From an uncultured bacterium (GTDB lineage: Bacteria > Bacillota > Clostridia > Oscillospirales > Acutalibacteraceae): DNA of 55,422 bases. A program made the position numbers and the translations under genes. The DNA is taken from contig CAJMRT010000010.1 of the NCBI GenBank assembly GCA_905215855.1, positions 1 to 55,422 on the forward strand, given 5' to 3'. The notes beneath the pieces were generated by a model, which saw nothing but the letters and a program-made list of their open reading frames with translations, made no database searches and was not told where the DNA came from. Each line of letters begins with the position of its first letter. Position 1 is the stretch's first letter. Shown here in pieces: positions 8,979-16,271 of this stretch.

Positions 8979-9860
8979 ATGAATAAAAACTATATAGTTC
9001 CATCATTTAAGGATGGGCGAGTTTTTATAAGTCCAGTAATAGGTTGCTGCGGTGGATGTAAATACTGCTATCTAAAATTACGAAATCTTACAGCACCGAA
9101 GTTAAACTGTTTATCTATCGAGAAAATTTTAGCTTTGATTACTGAAAATAAGGAATTTATAGCAGGAAAAAACGGAACTATAATTTCTATGGGTGCTTGG
9201 GGAGATATATTTCAAACAGATAGATTTATCGATATGTCTATCAATTTGATAATTGAACTTATCAAATTAGGTAATCCAATTCAATTCATGAGTAAATACA
9301 AATTAGATATAAGTCTAATATCTAAATTAGCTAAATATGTTCAATATACTAACCAAGTTCTTTATTCAACAACTATAACAACTATTGACAAATGGAAGAC
9401 AATTGAACCTAATACTGTATCACCAGAAGAAAGAATTAAAACGTGTAAAGAATTTAAGAATCAAGGAATTGAAAGCAATGTACTTATTAAACCATTTATA
9501 CCAGGTACGACAGATTTGGAATTAGATAAAATAATATATTTACTTAAGAAATACAACATAACATACTGCGTAATAGGTAAATTATACATAAGTGATGATA
9601 TACTCAAAAGTTTAGGTAAAGATTGCTTAATTAATACCGATGCACTAGAATTATCGACACTTGATTGCAATGGTAACATAAAAATCCAAGCCACACAAGT
9701 AAAAACTCTTTATAAATATATTGAGAAATTCAGGGAAAATGGAATCAACGCTTTTTTTAAATCATCTTGTGTAAATTCGAATATAAACAAAACTAATAAT
9801 CCAAGTAATTACTACTTCAATAATGATGAATATTGTATAAATTGCGGTAATTGTAAATAG
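8979..9860 (+). CDS. Radical SAM protein with C-terminal cysteine cluster
   Basis: A 293-aa radical SAM enzyme. The [4Fe-4S]/SAM motif CxxxCxxC is at C23, C27 and C30 (CCGGCKYC). The rest resembles the spore-photolyase-like (SPL) family: GAWGDIFQ, SKYKLDI, YSTTITTIDKW.TIEPNT.SPEERI and IKPFIPGTTDLELDKII. The last ten residues contain YCINCGNC, a second Cys cluster that could hold an auxiliary Fe-S centre. It is not viperin-like, as the CNYxCGFC motif is absent. ATG 8979 has AAGGTG upstream; an earlier in-frame start at 8919 would overlap the previous gene. The substrate is unknown. Its coupling to a dNTPase suggests nucleotide or nucleic acid chemistry. Confidence 0.82.
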   Translation: MNKNYIVPSFKDGRVFISPVIGCCGGCKYCYLKLRNLTAPKLNCLSIEKILALITENKEFIAGKNGTIISMGAWGDIFQTDRFIDMSINLIIELIKLGNPIQFMSKYKLDISLISKLAKYVQYTNQVLYSTTITTIDKWKTIEPNTVSPEERIKTCKEFKNQGIESNVLIKPFIPGTTDLELDKIIYLLKKYNITYCVIGKLYISDDILKSLGKDCLINTDALELSTLDCNGNIKIQATQVKTLYKYIEKFRENGINAFFKSSCVNSNINKTNNPSNYYFNNDEYCINCGNCK

Positions 9861-9897
9861 ATTAGAAATAAGATAATCCACTGAGGTGTCGTCACCA

Positions 9898-9949
9898 TTA
9901 GGTTCTAGTTTCGAGAGGAGTGCAGGTTCAATTCCTGTCAGGTGCACCA
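9898..9949 (+). pseudogene. 3' half of tRNA-Leu(UAG), probable attachment-site copy
   Basis: From the anticodon loop onward this reads as a leucine tRNA: T33 at 9898, anticodon TAG at 9899-9901, 3' anticodon strand TCTAG at 9904-9908, a long variable arm, T-stem GCAGG/CCTGT around TTCAATT, acceptor strand CAGGTGC, discriminator A and CCA at 9947-9949. The 5' half (expected to start GCACCTG and include the D-arm) is absent upstream. Elements that integrate at tRNA 3' ends leave exactly this remnant at their far end. Confidence 0.75.
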
Positions 9950-9954
9950 AAGAA

Positions 9955-9984
9955 GAATCGATACTTTTGTATCGGTTCTTTTTT
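9955..9984 (+). terminator. Terminator following the tRNA-Leu fragment
   Basis: GAATCGATAC pairs with GTATCGGTTC around a TTTT loop, followed by six T. It sits 5 nt after CCA, as the native terminator of the former tRNA gene would. Confidence 0.85.
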
Positions 9985-10008
9985 ACTTATGCTAACTCTG
10001 ACTGATAG

Positions 10009-10044
10009 TAACTGATACTAATTGATATCAATTAGTATCAGTTA
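10009..10044. repeat. Perfect 36-bp palindrome
   Basis: Residues 10009-10026 are the exact reverse complement of 10027-10044, with no central spacer. The arm includes ACTGATACTA, and a near-copy (ACTGATAGTA) lies directly before it at 10001-10010. No T tail follows, so it is not a normal terminator. It lies 25 bp past the tRNA terminator, outside the inferred island. Confidence 0.85.
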
Positions 10045-10082
10045 TTCAAATAAACATCGCTATAGAATCACCACATAAACCA

Positions 10083-10120
10083 ATCCCCCGACAGCGGTTT
10101 CCGTTAGGCTGTCGGGGGAT
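10083..10120 (-). terminator. Terminator of the pyrimidine-degradation operon
   Basis: A 13-bp GC-rich stem (10083-10095 with 10108-10120) and 12-nt loop, 36 nt beyond the PucR stop on the minus strand. The tail is only moderately T-rich. Confidence 0.75.
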
Positions 10121-10155
10121 TTCCAGTATTAACATCGTGACGGGGACGGAGGCGG

Positions 10156-11304
10156 TCAAAGCACATCACGAACTTCAAAGGCTAATATAATTTTGAATCG
10201 TTCTTCAAAGGTTTTGAGGTTATTGCCGAGAATCTTTTTGATTTTTGCAAGCTGATAATTTATGGTGTTGCGGTGAACAAATGTTTCCTGAGCAACCCTC
10301 TGAACACTTCCGTCATACTTTAGGTAAAGTCTTAAAAAACTCATATAATCCGTGCCGTTGTCACGGTCATACACTTCAAGCTTTTTGAGATTTTCGTTAT
10401 AGATACTTTCAAGCAGCGAAATATCGTCAACCGCAAGAATCAGCTTTTTGACTTCAAGTCGGTCATAGAACATAGGCGTCATCTCTGTACGGACGGCAAG
10501 CCTTAACATTCTTAAAACAATCTGGTATGTTTTCGGGAGTGATTTCAGCTTGTTATTTGTTTTGCTCACTGCCACATACAGCTTGTTGACGCTTATATAC
10601 CTCTCCTTTTCCGACTGAATTTTTTCGGCTATGCTTTCAATTTCATCATCGGAAAAGTCATTGAGGACATAGAACATCATGTTGTCCACCTTAAAGCCGC
10701 CCCAGTGCTTTTTGTAGGAATAAATTGTTCGTTCAAATGCCGATTCAAGCTTTCTTGAAGAAATATGGTCAGCCATATCGGCTTTCACGCCGATGATTGC
10801 ATAATCGGTTGCAAGGTCAAAGCCGTTGCTTTCAAGAACGGGAAAGTATTTTTCATACTCACCAGGAAAGAAAATGAAATTTTGCAGCGTATCGCCTATT
10901 GTTTCCTCCTTGCGTTCATTTGAGATAATCTGATTGCAGAAATCCCGTGAAATATCAACAATTCGGGTTTTCCACGGAATATCCATAAGAGGAAACTTTT
11001 TCTCGTTGCAATAGCTGATAACCTCTGACGGGATTCCCTTTATGTACGGACCTATGTTCAGAACAAGTCCGCTGACATTTTTGGCAATGAGATTTTTGAC
11101 AAACGGCAGCAACCAGTCCTGACCTTTGTTTGCAATGCCCGTTGAAAAGATAAGCTCTCCTCCGTGAAGAAAGTCACTTACCTCAATATCCTCAACGGAA
11201 TGAACCCATTGCACGATATTGGTCATTCCTTCTTTACCTGCTATCACACGCATACCGTAGAGATAGCCCGCCTTTTCGCACAGTGAACCGAGTGTTACTG
11301 CCAT
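10156..11304 (-). CDS. PucR-family transcriptional regulator
   Basis: A 382-aa regulator. The N-terminal about 125 residues form the PucR ligand-sensing domain (TLGSLCEKAGYL...VQWVHSVED). A central GGDEF-like/CdaR region follows, and the C-terminus is the PucR-type helix-turn-helix (YDGSVQRVAQETFVHRNTINYQL...ILG). PucR proteins usually activate purine or related nitrogen catabolic genes. Being last in the pyrimidine-degradation cluster, it is the obvious local regulator. ATG at 11304 follows GAGGTG; the GTG nine bases earlier is less well placed. Its sites may be the palindromes at 22684-22711 or 22738-22753, which is inference. Confidence 0.85.
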   Translation of the reverse strand: MAVTLGSLCEKAGYLYGMRVIAGKEGMTNIVQWVHSVEDIEVSDFLHGGELIFSTGIANKGQDWLLPFVKNLIAKNVSGLVLNIGPYIKGIPSEVISYCNEKKFPLMDIPWKTRIVDISRDFCNQIISNERKEETIGDTLQNFIFFPGEYEKYFPVLESNGFDLATDYAIIGVKADMADHISSRKLESAFERTIYSYKKHWGGFKVDNMMFYVLNDFSDDEIESIAEKIQSEKERYISVNKLYVAVSKTNNKLKSLPKTYQIVLRMLRLAVRTEMTPMFYDRLEVKKLILAVDDISLLESIYNENLKKLEVYDRDNGTDYMSFLRLYLKYDGSVQRVAQETFVHRNTINYQLAKIKKILGNNLKTFEERFKIILAFEVRDVL

Positions 11305-11331
11305 AAATCTCACCTCTTAATCTGCGTCAAA

Positions 11332-11958
11332 TTATTTGCCGAATTTCAGCTCAACAGCCTTTGCAATAATTTCGGCGCAGTCATTCGTTGAATTTCTTGA
11401 TGTGTTCAAAAACATATCGTAGTTAAGCGTATCTTTCCAGTTTTCGCCTCTTGTATAGTATTTATAATAAGCCGTGCGGTACTTGTCGGTACGCTTTTTC
11501 ATATCCTTTGCACGCTCTTCCGAAACATAAATTCTCGAACGGATTTTTGAAATGCAGTCGTCATAATACGCATCAACAAACACGCTCAGGACATTTGACC
11601 TATCCCTCAGAATATGATCGGCACATTTTCCGACAATGATACAGGACTGTGTGCGGGAAAGCTCTTCTATAATTGCCGCCTGAATATTATACAGATTCAA
11701 ATCTGACACAAACGCTCTTGATTCGGGACGAAGAACATTTGCCGTCGGCAGCTTTGTGAGCGACTTTATAAGGTAGCTTCCGTGAAGTTTTTCGTCAACC
11801 TCAACGAATTCGCTTTCATCAATTCCGCTTGCCTGTGACGCCATTGTCAGAATCTGTCTTTCATACCACGGAATACCCAGCTTTTCGGAAAGCAGGGAGG
11901 CAATTTCCTTGCCTCCGCTGCCAAAACTGCGAGCAATTGTAATTATATAATTGTCCAT
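11332..11958 (-). CDS. Cytidylate kinase-like family protein
   Basis: A 208-aa P-loop protein with GSGGKEIA near residue 14, of the cytidylate kinase-like family widespread in Clostridia. Further family signs are GIPWYERQIL, CIIVGKCADHIL and VFVDA...RI. It lies between the amidohydrolase and PucR with gaps of 25 and 27 nt, so it is cotranscribed. Real CMP kinase activity is not established for this family. In this operon it could phosphorylate a nucleoside or have an unrelated regulatory role. The core Cmk is probably elsewhere. Confidence 0.8.
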   Translation of the reverse strand: MDNYIITIARSFGSGGKEIASLLSEKLGIPWYERQILTMASQASGIDESEFVEVDEKLHGSYLIKSLTKLPTANVLRPESRAFVSDLNLYNIQAAIIEELSRTQSCIIVGKCADHILRDRSNVLSVFVDAYYDDCISKIRSRIYVSEERAKDMKKRTDKYRTAYYKYYTRGENWKDTLNYDMFLNTSRNSTNDCAEIIAKAVELKFGK

Positions 11959-11983
11959 ATTTTATCCTCCGCAAAACCGATTA

Positions 11984-13243
11984 TCAATCAGCCGCATCAC
12001 ACTTGAGGACTGCGTTGAGAAGTACTGACGCACCCTCTGTACAAAGCTCTGTTGAAGTAAATTCAGGTTCGCAATGTGAATGACCGTCCTTTGAGGGAAC
12101 GAATACCATTGTTGTCGGGAGCATATATGATGCAAACTGTGCGTCGTGACCTGCGCCCGAGTTGATTTTCTGATTTGAATAACCGAGCTCGTCAACTGCC
12201 TCCTGAACAAAATCAACAAGCTGCTTGTCATAGTAAACAGTATCTCTTGTCCATGCAATTTCATAGCCTGTCTTGCACTTTTCAACCTCTTTCGGGATAT
12301 TCTCAATTACGGAAACAACCTGTTCAATTACTCGCGGATCTTCATGACGGGCGTCAAGTGAAAACTCAACATAATCCGGGATTACTGTATGTACATCAGG
12401 ATGACAAAGAATTTCACCGGTTGTGTAAACGAGTTCGGGATCAAGCTTATCAAGCTCTGTGTGGAGATATTCAAGAACCTTTGCGGCACCGAAAAGTGCA
12501 TCGTGACGATACTTCATGGGAGTTGTGCCGGCATGGTCAGCCTGTCCGTAAACCTTGATACGGTAGTTTACCATACCGAGTACGCAGGTTACAACACCGA
12601 TATCATTGCCTGCTGCCTCAAGGATTGGTCCCTGTTCAATGTGGAGTTCAAACATTGCCTTATAATCCTTTGGATTAAGTCTGTTCGCCTCATCACCCTT
12701 ATAGCCAGATGCCTCAAGAGCCATACCGAATGTCTTTGTCGGATCAAGAATTGACTTTGACGCAAGCATATTTTCTTTTTTGAAGTTCTTTGCAATGTCA
12801 GCCGGAAGATAATCGTTGCAGACAATGCCTGAGCACATCATAGCCGGCGGATAAAGAGAACCCTCTTCGTTTGTCCAAATCATGGCAACAAGGTTGTGCT
12901 TGTGGGGAATCTTATCGTTTGCAACCGTTTCAAGAACTTCCATTGCACCCATAACACCGAGAATACCGTCATAGTTACCGCCGTTCTTAACGGAGTCACA
13001 GTGTGAAGCCATAACGATTGCCGGAAGAGTCGGATCCGAACCTTTGAGAGTTGCATAAACATTGGCAACATCGTCTGTTTTGATTTCGGCACCGATTGCT
13101 GTCATTCTCTTTACAAACTCTGCTCTTGCCTGTAATGCCTCGGGAGAAAGTGAATATCTTGTAATTCCGCCGTGACCGGCATCACCGAATGTACTGAAAG
13201 TTGAAATCTTATCCTGCATTCTTTCTTTGCTGCATGTAAACAT
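11984..13243 (-). CDS. pydC: N-carbamoyl-beta-alanine amidohydrolase (M20 family)
   Basis: A 419-aa zinc-dependent amidohydrolase of the HyuC/allantoate amidohydrolase group. In this pathway it would hydrolyse N-carbamoyl-beta-alanine to beta-alanine, CO2 and ammonia. Metal-binding and catalytic motifs are in place: ASHCDSV (H81), GGNYDG (D92), NEEGSLYPP (E126/E127), FELHIEQGP (H201), the dimer-domain motif GQADHAGTTPM (H237) and a C-terminal HSHCEPE. Allantoate or hydantoin derivatives are alternative substrates, but the dihydropyrimidinase and PreA genes upstream favour the pyrimidine route. The start is supported by AAGGATGG eight nt before ATG. Confidence 0.85.
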   Translation of the reverse strand: MFTCSKERMQDKISTFSTFGDAGHGGITRYSLSPEALQARAEFVKRMTAIGAEIKTDDVANVYATLKGSDPTLPAIVMASHCDSVKNGGNYDGILGVMGAMEVLETVANDKIPHKHNLVAMIWTNEEGSLYPPAMMCSGIVCNDYLPADIAKNFKKENMLASKSILDPTKTFGMALEASGYKGDEANRLNPKDYKAMFELHIEQGPILEAAGNDIGVVTCVLGMVNYRIKVYGQADHAGTTPMKYRHDALFGAAKVLEYLHTELDKLDPELVYTTGEILCHPDVHTVIPDYVEFSLDARHEDPRVIEQVVSVIENIPKEVEKCKTGYEIAWTRDTVYYDKQLVDFVQEAVDELGYSNQKINSGAGHDAQFASYMLPTTMVFVPSKDGHSHCEPEFTSTELCTEGASVLLNAVLKCDAAD

Positions 13244-13292
13244 ATACTTTGCACCATCCTTAATAAATTAAATTCTGTTTAATATTTTTATA

Positions 13293-14801
13293 TCAATGCT
13301 TATTTAAAACAGTTTTGCTGACTTTTTTGCCCGAACTTATTGCGCCCACGGGGCAAACAACCTTGCAAAGGTGACAGCCAACACATTTTTTGCCGTAGAG
13401 AACGGGTTTCTGATTGTCATTCATCTTTATTGCCTGATGACCGCCGTCATAACATGATACGAAGCATCTTCCGCAACCGACACATCTTTCACGGTCAAAC
13501 TTCGGAAAACATATGTAACTTCTGTCAAGGTCATCGGCAGGAATGATATTGCTTTCGGCAATACCCGTAAAATCTGAAACAGACTTGAAATTATGAGCTT
13601 TCATATATCGTTTCAAGCCGTCCTTCAAATCGTCAATAATGCGGTAACCATACTGCATTACCGAGGTTGTAATCTGAACCGTTGAGCAGCCGAGTGAAAT
13701 AAACTCCGCCGCATCATACCATGTTTCGATACCGCCCATACCGCTTATCGGAACATCCTTCAGTCTTTCATCGCTTTTCATCTCGTTAATGAACCGTAGT
13801 GCAATCGGCTTTACAGCCTTGCCCGAATATCCGCCGACTGACGATTTTCCGCAAACATCGGGAGATGTTGAAAAATTGTCGAGGTTGACATTCATAATAC
13901 TTTTAATCGTATTGATTGCCGCAAGTCCGTCTGCGCCTGCCTCCATTGCCTTAACTGCCGGAGGAATCATTGAGGTGATGTTCGGCGTCATCTTGGCAAG
14001 AATCGGAAGCTTTGTTCCCTTTCTTACAGTCTTTGTGTAGGTATATACAAGTTCGGGATTTATTCCGACATCACTGCCGAGTCCCTCGCCGACCATCTGA
14101 GGACAGCTGAAGTTACATTCGATAACATCAGCCCCCGCATTTTCACAAAGAGATGCAAGCTTTGTCCATTCTTCTTCATTACTGCCCATGATAGATGCGA
14201 TGATGACCTTTGTCGGATAATTTTTCTTTAATTCCCTGAAAAAGGAAAGGTTTTCTTCAAGAGAATATGTCGAAATCTGTTCAATATTCTTGAAGCCCAC
14301 AAATGCGGTATCTTCCTTGTCAAGTTCTGCAAATCGTGGCGAAACCTCGTTCGGGGTAAACATTCCGATTGTCTTGAATGCCACTCCTGCCCAGCCCTCA
14401 TCAAAAGCCTTGGCAACCATATCGTAGTTACTGCCGACAACCGATGATGACAGAAAGAACGGGTTTTCACACTTTACTCCGCACAAATCGGTGGTGAGAT
14501 CCGCATCATATTCGGGAACAAATTCTTCTCTTGAAACAATATCCGTAATCTTGTTGATATTAACGGGCGAATCAAACTTTGCTCTGTTGCAAGCCTGCAT
14601 ACAGGCGCCGTCAATGCAACCCGCACACGGATTGTCGCCAAGCATATATCTTGCTCCCTCTGTGTTGTCAAAATTAACGGAGCGGATAATGCGGTCAATC
14701 CTGACGCCGTTCTTGCAGGCATTTGCACAAGGTGCATCCTCGCAGAGCAGGCATCTGCTGCTTTCACTTTTTAAAACAACTTCTCTGTATCCCATAAACA
14801 T
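13293..14801 (-). CDS. preA: PreA-type dihydropyrimidine dehydrogenase with fused DPD N-terminal Fe-S module
   Basis: A 502-aa enzyme reducing uracil/thymine to the dihydro forms. Residues about 103-425 are the FMN barrel of PreA (KTIGMF, ECNFSCPQM, AKMTPNI, SGKAVKPIALRF, GIETW). The C-terminus has two [4Fe-4S] motifs (C440/443/446/450 and C473/476/479/483). Unlike E. coli PreA as I recall it, residues 1-95 add an eight-Cys module (C17/20/25/29 and C59/62/67/71) resembling domain I of mammalian DPD or the N-terminus of PreT. The FAD/NAD(P)H domains that separate these parts in DPD are absent, and no preT lies nearby, so the electron donor is unclear. ATG 14801 is likely; ATG 14795 is possible. 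Confidence 0.88.
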   Translation of the reverse strand: MFMGYREVVLKSESSRCLLCEDAPCANACKNGVRIDRIIRSVNFDNTEGARYMLGDNPCAGCIDGACMQACNRAKFDSPVNINKITDIVSREEFVPEYDADLTTDLCGVKCENPFFLSSSVVGSNYDMVAKAFDEGWAGVAFKTIGMFTPNEVSPRFAELDKEDTAFVGFKNIEQISTYSLEENLSFFRELKKNYPTKVIIASIMGSNEEEWTKLASLCENAGADVIECNFSCPQMVGEGLGSDVGINPELVYTYTKTVRKGTKLPILAKMTPNITSMIPPAVKAMEAGADGLAAINTIKSIMNVNLDNFSTSPDVCGKSSVGGYSGKAVKPIALRFINEMKSDERLKDVPISGMGGIETWYDAAEFISLGCSTVQITTSVMQYGYRIIDDLKDGLKRYMKAHNFKSVSDFTGIAESNIIPADDLDRSYICFPKFDRERCVGCGRCFVSCYDGGHQAIKMNDNQKPVLYGKKCVGCHLCKVVCPVGAISSGKKVSKTVLNKH

Positions 14802-14826
14802 CAACTACTTTCAAAACTTAGATAAA

Positions 14827-16194
14827 TTATTTTGAGGTACTGCGTTTTACATACTTACCGTTACCGGGAGTTCCCACAAAGTCGCCGTTGTCATAAACAA
14901 GACTGCCTCTGAGGTAGGTCTGAACTGGATAACCATGGAGCTTTTTGCCCTCCCAGATAGTATGGTCACAGTCCGAATGCATATTGTTTACACTGATTGT
15001 AAAATCCTTGTCCTTATCGTAAATCACGATGTCGGCATCCTTACCGATTTCGATTGAACCCTTGTTGTCGCAACCGAAGATTTTTGCTGGGTTTGTTGAG
15101 CAAAGCTCAACCGCTCTTTCAAAAGAAATCTTGCCGCTGTTTGCCGCATCGAGCATATAAGGATAGAGATTTTCGATACCTGCACAGCCGTTTGGAATCT
15201 TTGTAAAATCATCCTTACCCCAGTCTTTTTCGTAGCTTTGGAAAGGACAATGGTCTGTTGCAACCGTATCAATCATACCCGACTTGATTGCTGTCCACAA
15301 AGCGTCCTGACTTTCCTTACCCTTCATAGGCGGTGAGCATACAAAGTTTCTGCCGTCCTCACGCTTATAGACATCACAGGTAAATTCAAGGTACTGCGGA
15401 CAGGTTTCAATGTAGAGTTCGTGTCCCTCTGTTTTTGCTTTAATACATTCCTCAAGTCCTTCTTTGTCAGCCATATGAACAATGTAAAGAGGAGCGTCAA
15501 GGTGACTTGCCCAATGCACGGCTCTCTTGTCAGCCTCTGCCTCAACAAATTCGGGACGGCTGAGGTAGTGATACCATGCGCTTGTCTTGCACTCTTTAAG
15601 GAACTGTTCCGTTCTCATATCAATGAGGTCGGGATTTTCTGCGTGAAGATTGATTTTCGCACCAAGCTCCTTTGCTCTGAGCAAAAGCCTTACAAATGTT
15701 GCGTCATCAACCATCATATGTTCCTTTTTATATACAAAAAAGCACTTGAAGCTTGTAATACCTTCTTTTACGGCTGTTTCCATTTCATCAAGGATTTCAC
15801 CGCCGTTAAGGTCGGTGATACAGCAATGAAAGGCATAGTCAACACAGGCCTCTTTTTCAAGAACCTCTTTCTTTGAATTTATAAGTCCCATAATTGTTTC
15901 ACCGCTGTGCTGTACGGGATAATCAAAAACAGTTGTTACACCGCCGCAAGCCGCCGCTCTTGTGCCTGCAAGGTAGCTGTCGGCAGAAACCGTGCCGCCG
16001 AACGGCATTGCAAGATGAGTATGCACATCAATTGCACCGGGGAGAACGAGCTTTCCCCCTGCGTCAACAACCTTGTCTGCATCGAAATCAAGGTTACTGC
16101 CGATTGCGACAATCTTGCCGTCATTTACTGCAACATCAGCCTTGTAGCTTTCCTTTGCCGTAACAATTGTTCCGTTTTTAATCAATAAATCCAT
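14827..16194 (-). CDS. pydB: Dihydropyrimidinase
   Basis: A 455-aa metal-dependent cyclic amidohydrolase opening dihydrouracil/dihydrothymine to N-carbamoyl-beta-amino acids. Binuclear metal ligands are visible: DVHTHL (H58, H60), the carboxylated lysine in SFKCFFVYK (K150), HAEN (H184), HMAD (H240) and ATDHCPF (D314). Length and motif spacing fit the hydantoinase/dihydropyrimidinase family. The adjacent PreA (25 nt downstream) and amidohydrolase favour dihydropyrimidinase over hydantoinase. A GGAAGG site precedes the ATG. A strong hairpin separates it from the binding-protein gene upstream. Confidence 0.9.
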   Translation of the reverse strand: MDLLIKNGTIVTAKESYKADVAVNDGKIVAIGSNLDFDADKVVDAGGKLVLPGAIDVHTHLAMPFGGTVSADSYLAGTRAAACGGVTTVFDYPVQHSGETIMGLINSKKEVLEKEACVDYAFHCCITDLNGGEILDEMETAVKEGITSFKCFFVYKKEHMMVDDATFVRLLLRAKELGAKINLHAENPDLIDMRTEQFLKECKTSAWYHYLSRPEFVEAEADKRAVHWASHLDAPLYIVHMADKEGLEECIKAKTEGHELYIETCPQYLEFTCDVYKREDGRNFVCSPPMKGKESQDALWTAIKSGMIDTVATDHCPFQSYEKDWGKDDFTKIPNGCAGIENLYPYMLDAANSGKISFERAVELCSTNPAKIFGCDNKGSIEIGKDADIVIYDKDKDFTISVNNMHSDCDHTIWEGKKLHGYPVQTYLRGSLVYDNGDFVGTPGNGKYVKRSTSK

Positions 16195-16217
16195 AATGTT
16201 TCCTTCCTTTCATATTT

Positions 16218-16260
16218 GTGACCTTTTCGTCACGGCAGTCGGTTTACCGCCGTGACGAAA
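16218..16260 (-). promoter_or_regulatory. Intercistronic hairpin and overlapping 16-bp palindrome
   Basis: A perfect 12-bp stem (16225-16236 with 16249-16260, 12-nt loop) lies between the binding-protein stop and the dihydropyrimidinase start. No T tail follows on either strand, so it may stabilise the upstream transcript rather than terminate. Overlapping it, 16218-16233 is GTGAC-CTTTTC-GTCAC, a 5-bp inverted repeat. It recurs as ATGAC-CTTTTC-GTCAT at 22738-22753. The two structures exclude each other. Confidence 0.7.
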
Positions 16261-16271
16261 GCCTGAATCAA

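Noticed and set aside
8979..9860. Viperin-type antiviral enzyme
   Set aside because: The radical SAM motif context and central motifs resemble the SPL family, not the viperin CNYxCGFC pattern.
9762..9950. Minus-strand open frame ending over the tRNA fragment
   Set aside because: Its translation comes from tRNA sequence read backwards, a known source of false ORFs.
11962..12558. Overlapping ORFs on both strands within the amidohydrolase gene
   Set aside because: They shadow a gene with clear catalytic motifs and have no ribosome sites.
13293..14801. Loss of the DPD catalytic cysteine in the PreA-like enzyme
   Set aside because: The mammalian DPD Cys position appears as Val (GLGSDVGINPELV), but as I recall E. 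coli PreA has the same GSDVG pattern, so this is probably normal for PreA-type enzymes.
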